NCBI RefSeq assembly: GCF_031457455.1
Contig: NZ_JAVDWU010000001.1
Coordinates: 248,001 to 312,000 of the forward strand
Origin: Hydrogenophaga palleronii_A
Lineage (GTDB): Bacteria > Pseudomonadota > Gammaproteobacteria > Burkholderiales > Burkholderiaceae_C
Length of the DNA stretch: 64,000 bases
Reading direction: 5' to 3'
Positions 62,216 through 64,000 of the stretch are shown piece by piece (within the stretch, counting starts at the first letter, position 1; each line of letters opens with the position of its first letter). Position numbers and translations under genes: made by a program. The notes below the pieces were generated by a model. It had not been told where the DNA came from and did no database searches. It worked only from the letters and a program-made list of their open reading frames with translations.

Positions 62216-62410
62216 GCCCATTTCCGGAGCGAAGTGCCTTCATCCAGGGATACCGAGGATCCGGCTTCGCCGGTCCAAGGTATCGCCTCCCGGAAGTGAT
62301 TCAAAGCCTTTCCGGCGCGAAATGCCTTCGTCCATGGATACCGAAGATCCGGCTTTGCCGGTCCAAGGTATCGCCCCCTTGAAGGGGTCGCGCGAAGCGC
62401 GGCGGGGGTG
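62216..62410 (+). repeat. Intergenic C/G-rich repeat, copy D (two units)
   Basis: Two consecutive units with a period near 90 bases, each with ttccgg-cgaa-tgcctt, tccaggga or tccatgga, ccgg-ctt-ccgg and ggtatcgcc blocks. The last unit ends with the gcgcgaagcgcggcgggggtg block, 11 bases from the guaC stop codon. Confidence 0.8.
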
Positions 62411-62421
62411 GGCCAGTCTCT

Positions 62422-63399
62422 CTACATGAACAGGTGTTCCCCTGCGTTGTCGCCGCCCAGGATCACGTAGTTCACCTTGCGCACGTCCATGAGTTTGGTG
62501 CCGCCAGCGTAGCTGATGGAGCTTTGCACGTCCTGCTCCATCTCCACCAGCGTCTCTGCCAGCTTGCCCTTGATGGGTTCCAGAATGCGCTTGCCTTCCA
62601 CGTGCTTGTACTCGCCCTTGTTGAAGTCGCTGGCCGAGCCGTAGTACTCCTTGTAAAGCACACCGTCGACCTCGACCGTCTTGCCCGGCGACTCTTCGTG
62701 GCCGGCGAACAGCGAGCCGATCATGACCATGCTGGCGCCAAAGCGCACGCTCTTGGCGATGTCGCCATGGCTGCGGATGCCGCCGTCGGCAATGATGGGT
62801 TTGGTGGCCACGCGGGCACACCACTTGAGCGCGCTGAGCTGCCAGCCGCCCGTGCCAAAGCCGGTCTTGAGCTTGGTGATGCAGACCTTGCCCGGCCCCA
62901 CGCCCACCTTGGTGGCGTCAGCGCCCCAGTTCTCCAGGTCGATCACGGCCTCAGGCGTGGCCACGTTGCCGGCGATCACGAAGCTGGCGGGCAGCTTCGA
63001 TTTGATGTAACCGATCATGTCGCGCACGCTGTCGGCATGGCCGTGTGCGATGTCGATGGTGATGTACTCGGGCAGCAGTCCCTCGGCGGCCAGGGTGTCC
63101 ACGGTGGCACGGTCGGCGGCCTTGACACCCAGCGAAATCGAAGCAAAGACCCCTTTTTCATGCATATCACGCACGAACTGCACGTTGTCCAGATCGAAGC
63201 GGTGCATCACGTAGAAATAGCCGTTCTGCGCGAGCCACAGACTGATGGATTCGTCCACCACCGTCTTCATGTTGGCCGGCACCACGGGAAGGCGGAATGT
63301 GCGCCCACCCAGCTCCACGCTGGCGTCGCATTCCGAACGGCTCTGCACGCGGCATTTGCGTGGCAGCAGCAGGATGTTGTCGTAGTCAAAAATTTCCAT
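62422..63399 (-). CDS. guaC: GMP reductase
   Basis: An NADPH-dependent GMP to IMP conversion enzyme of 325 residues. It belongs to the IMPDH/GMPR barrel: MEIFDYDNILLLPRKCRVQS at the start, the catalytic Cys loop VGVGPGKVCITKLKTGFG (about 168-185), then GGIRSHGDIAKSVRFGASMV. The absence of a CBS pair and the sequence around the Cys favour GMP reductase over IMP dehydrogenase. It is preceded by a strong terminator-like hairpin in its leader and ends next to a repeat. Confidence 0.93.
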   Translation of the reverse strand: MEIFDYDNILLLPRKCRVQSRSECDASVELGGRTFRLPVVPANMKTVVDESISLWLAQNGYFYVMHRFDLDNVQFVRDMHEKGVFASISLGVKAADRATVDTLAAEGLLPEYITIDIAHGHADSVRDMIGYIKSKLPASFVIAGNVATPEAVIDLENWGADATKVGVGPGKVCITKLKTGFGTGGWQLSALKWCARVATKPIIADGGIRSHGDIAKSVRFGASMVMIGSLFAGHEESPGKTVEVDGVLYKEYYGSASDFNKGEYKHVEGKRILEPIKGKLAETLVEMEQDVQSSISYAGGTKLMDVRKVNYVILGGDNAGEHLFM

Positions 63400-63470
63400 A
63401 GCAAGAGCTCCAGAAAACTGTTGTTGAACAGGGAGAGCGCTTGGCTTGGCCGGTTCTGTGCGCAGGGCAC

Positions 63471-63503
63471 AAAAAAACCGGGCGCAAGAATCTTGGGCCC
63501 GGT
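63471..63503 (-). terminator. Terminator-like hairpin in the guaC leader
   Basis: On the minus strand: a 7-base stem (plus-strand ACCGGGC 63477-63483 with GCCCGGT 63497-63503), one mismatch, a further 4-base stem, a 3-base loop, then seven T. It ends 72 bases before the guaC ATG. No gene lies upstream on this strand before the divergent helicase, so this would act as an attenuator or end a short RNA. Confidence 0.75.
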
Positions 63504-63559
63504 GACTGATTCTAGGCGCCCCGAGCGGTTTTGGGGCGACTTTGCAGGCTGTCGCCTCT

Positions 63560-63584
63560 TATGGTCGCCATATGGCTGACCATA
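63560..63584. promoter_or_regulatory. Dyad between guaC and the helicase gene
   Basis: TATGGTC (63560-63566) and GACCATA (63578-63584) flank the perfect 10-base palindrome GCCATATGGC (63567-63576). The two symmetry axes are offset by half a base. It lies 39 bases from the helicase ATG and could be an operator for either divergent gene. Confidence 0.5.
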
Positions 63585-63622
63585 TAGCCTGCTGCTGCAC
63601 CGAGGCTTCCTACAATCGCCGG

Positions 63623-64000
63623 ATGCTGTTTGAAGATCACGTTGCCCCATCCCCGCTGCTCGCGGGCCTGAACACCGAACAGGGGGCTGCCGTCACCTTG
63701 CCGCCTGAGCACGCCTTGATTCTGGCCGGTGCCGGTTCAGGCAAAACCCGAGTGCTCACCACCCGCATTGCCTGGCTGCTGCAGACCGGGCAGGTCACGC
63801 CGGGTGGCATTCTGGCGGTGACCTTCACCAACAAGGCCGCCAAAGAGATGATGACCCGGCTCTCCAGCATGCTGCCCATCAATGTGCGTGGCATGTGGAT
63901 CGGCACCTTCCATGGTCTGTGCAACCGCTTTCTGCGTGCGCACCACAAACTGGCCAACCTGCCGCAGACCTTTCAGATCCTGGACACCCAGGACCAGCTG
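63623..64000 (+). CDS. UvrD/Rep-type DNA helicase, 5' part
   Basis: The first 126 codons of an SF1A helicase, cut by the window end. Seen: the Q-motif-like region LLAGLNTEQGAAVTLP, Walker A ILAGAGSGKTRVLTTRIAWL (about 33-52), motif Ia AVTFTNKAAKEM and GTFHGLCNRFLR. Identity as UvrD, Rep or PcrA cannot be decided from this part. It is divergent from guaC. Confidence 0.92.
   Translation, partial: MLFEDHVAPSPLLAGLNTEQGAAVTLPPEHALILAGAGSGKTRVLTTRIAWLLQTGQVTPGGILAVTFTNKAAKEMMTRLSSMLPINVRGMWIGTFHGLCNRFLRAHHKLANLPQTFQILDTQDQL

Noticed and set aside
1..64000. Mobile elements, prophage, CRISPR, tRNA or rRNA genes
   Set aside because: No transposase, integrase, direct-repeat array, cloverleaf-forming segment or rRNA-like stretch was recognised in reading both strands by eye; a tRNA scan could still find a missed gene.

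Overview
The window is chromosomal DNA from a high-GC betaproteobacterium, most likely of the Burkholderiales, family Comamonadaceae (Hydrogenophaga-like). The basis is the codon and GC style, the order rpsP-rimM-trmD-rplS, the glutaryl-CoA dehydrogenase with its divergent LysR regulator, and a family of C/G-rich intergenic repeats. This is an inference from gene content; no rRNA gene is present to confirm it. I see no phage, insertion sequence, tRNA or CRISPR array. The DNA reads as ordinary chromosome, densely packed into operons with many 4-base start/stop overlaps.

Layout. (1) 0.2-9.4 kb, minus strand: a cell-surface glycan locus led by ugd (UDP-glucuronate supply). It continues with a lipid-anchored SGNH esterase that carries an autotransporter-type barrel, a GT4 glycosyltransferase, an FAD oxidoreductase, a YbhN-type flippase-like protein, a DUF2142-type multi-pass membrane protein and a two-helix membrane protein. 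(2) 9.9-20.4 kb, minus strand: tetR, RND adaptor, RND pump, pcm-type methyltransferase, rhodanese, TolC, a small glycosyltransferase, and one reading frame that joins Kdo transferase (WaaA) to Kdo kinase (KdkA). (3) 20.5-24.9 kb: K+/H+ antiporter, gcdH with a divergent LysR gene, msrA. (4) 24.9-36.8 kb: a metal-centred region. znuCBA (minus) and zur (plus) diverge from a short intergenic region holding two near-identical 15-base operator copies in opposite orientation. Downstream of znuA lie an Opp/Nik-type ABC importer and an EamA transporter. Downstream of zur, in a chain of start/stop overlaps, lie a LolD-like ATPase, an FtsX-like permease and a small secreted four-Cys protein, followed after a short gap by a DUF3299 protein. 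(5) 36.9-43.4 kb: AEC transporter, the DUF2339/DUF3999 pair, a TM2-like protein, a GNAT acetyltransferase. (6) 43.6-55.1 kb: rpsP-rimM-trmD-rplS, Nudix hydrolase, CobD-like protein, rsgA, pterin dehydratase, M48 protease, orn, phosphate transporter, RhlE-type RNA helicase. (7) 55.2-64 kb: two tandem paralogous acyltransferase-SGNH proteins, a beta-hydroxyacid dehydrogenase with a GntR regulator and a divergent esterase, guaC behind a terminator-like leader, and the start of a UvrD/Rep-type helicase cut by the window end.

Most promising for new biology: the zur-linked ABC/FtsX/Cys-protein/DUF3299 operon together with the Opp-like importer and EamA gene on the znu side. Next come the WaaA-KdkA fusion, the lipoprotein-autotransporter esterase, an intergenic repeat that always begins just after a stop codon in one fixed orientation, and the strong intrinsic terminator in the guaC leader. 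Functional statements rest on motif recognition and gene order only; no database search was run.
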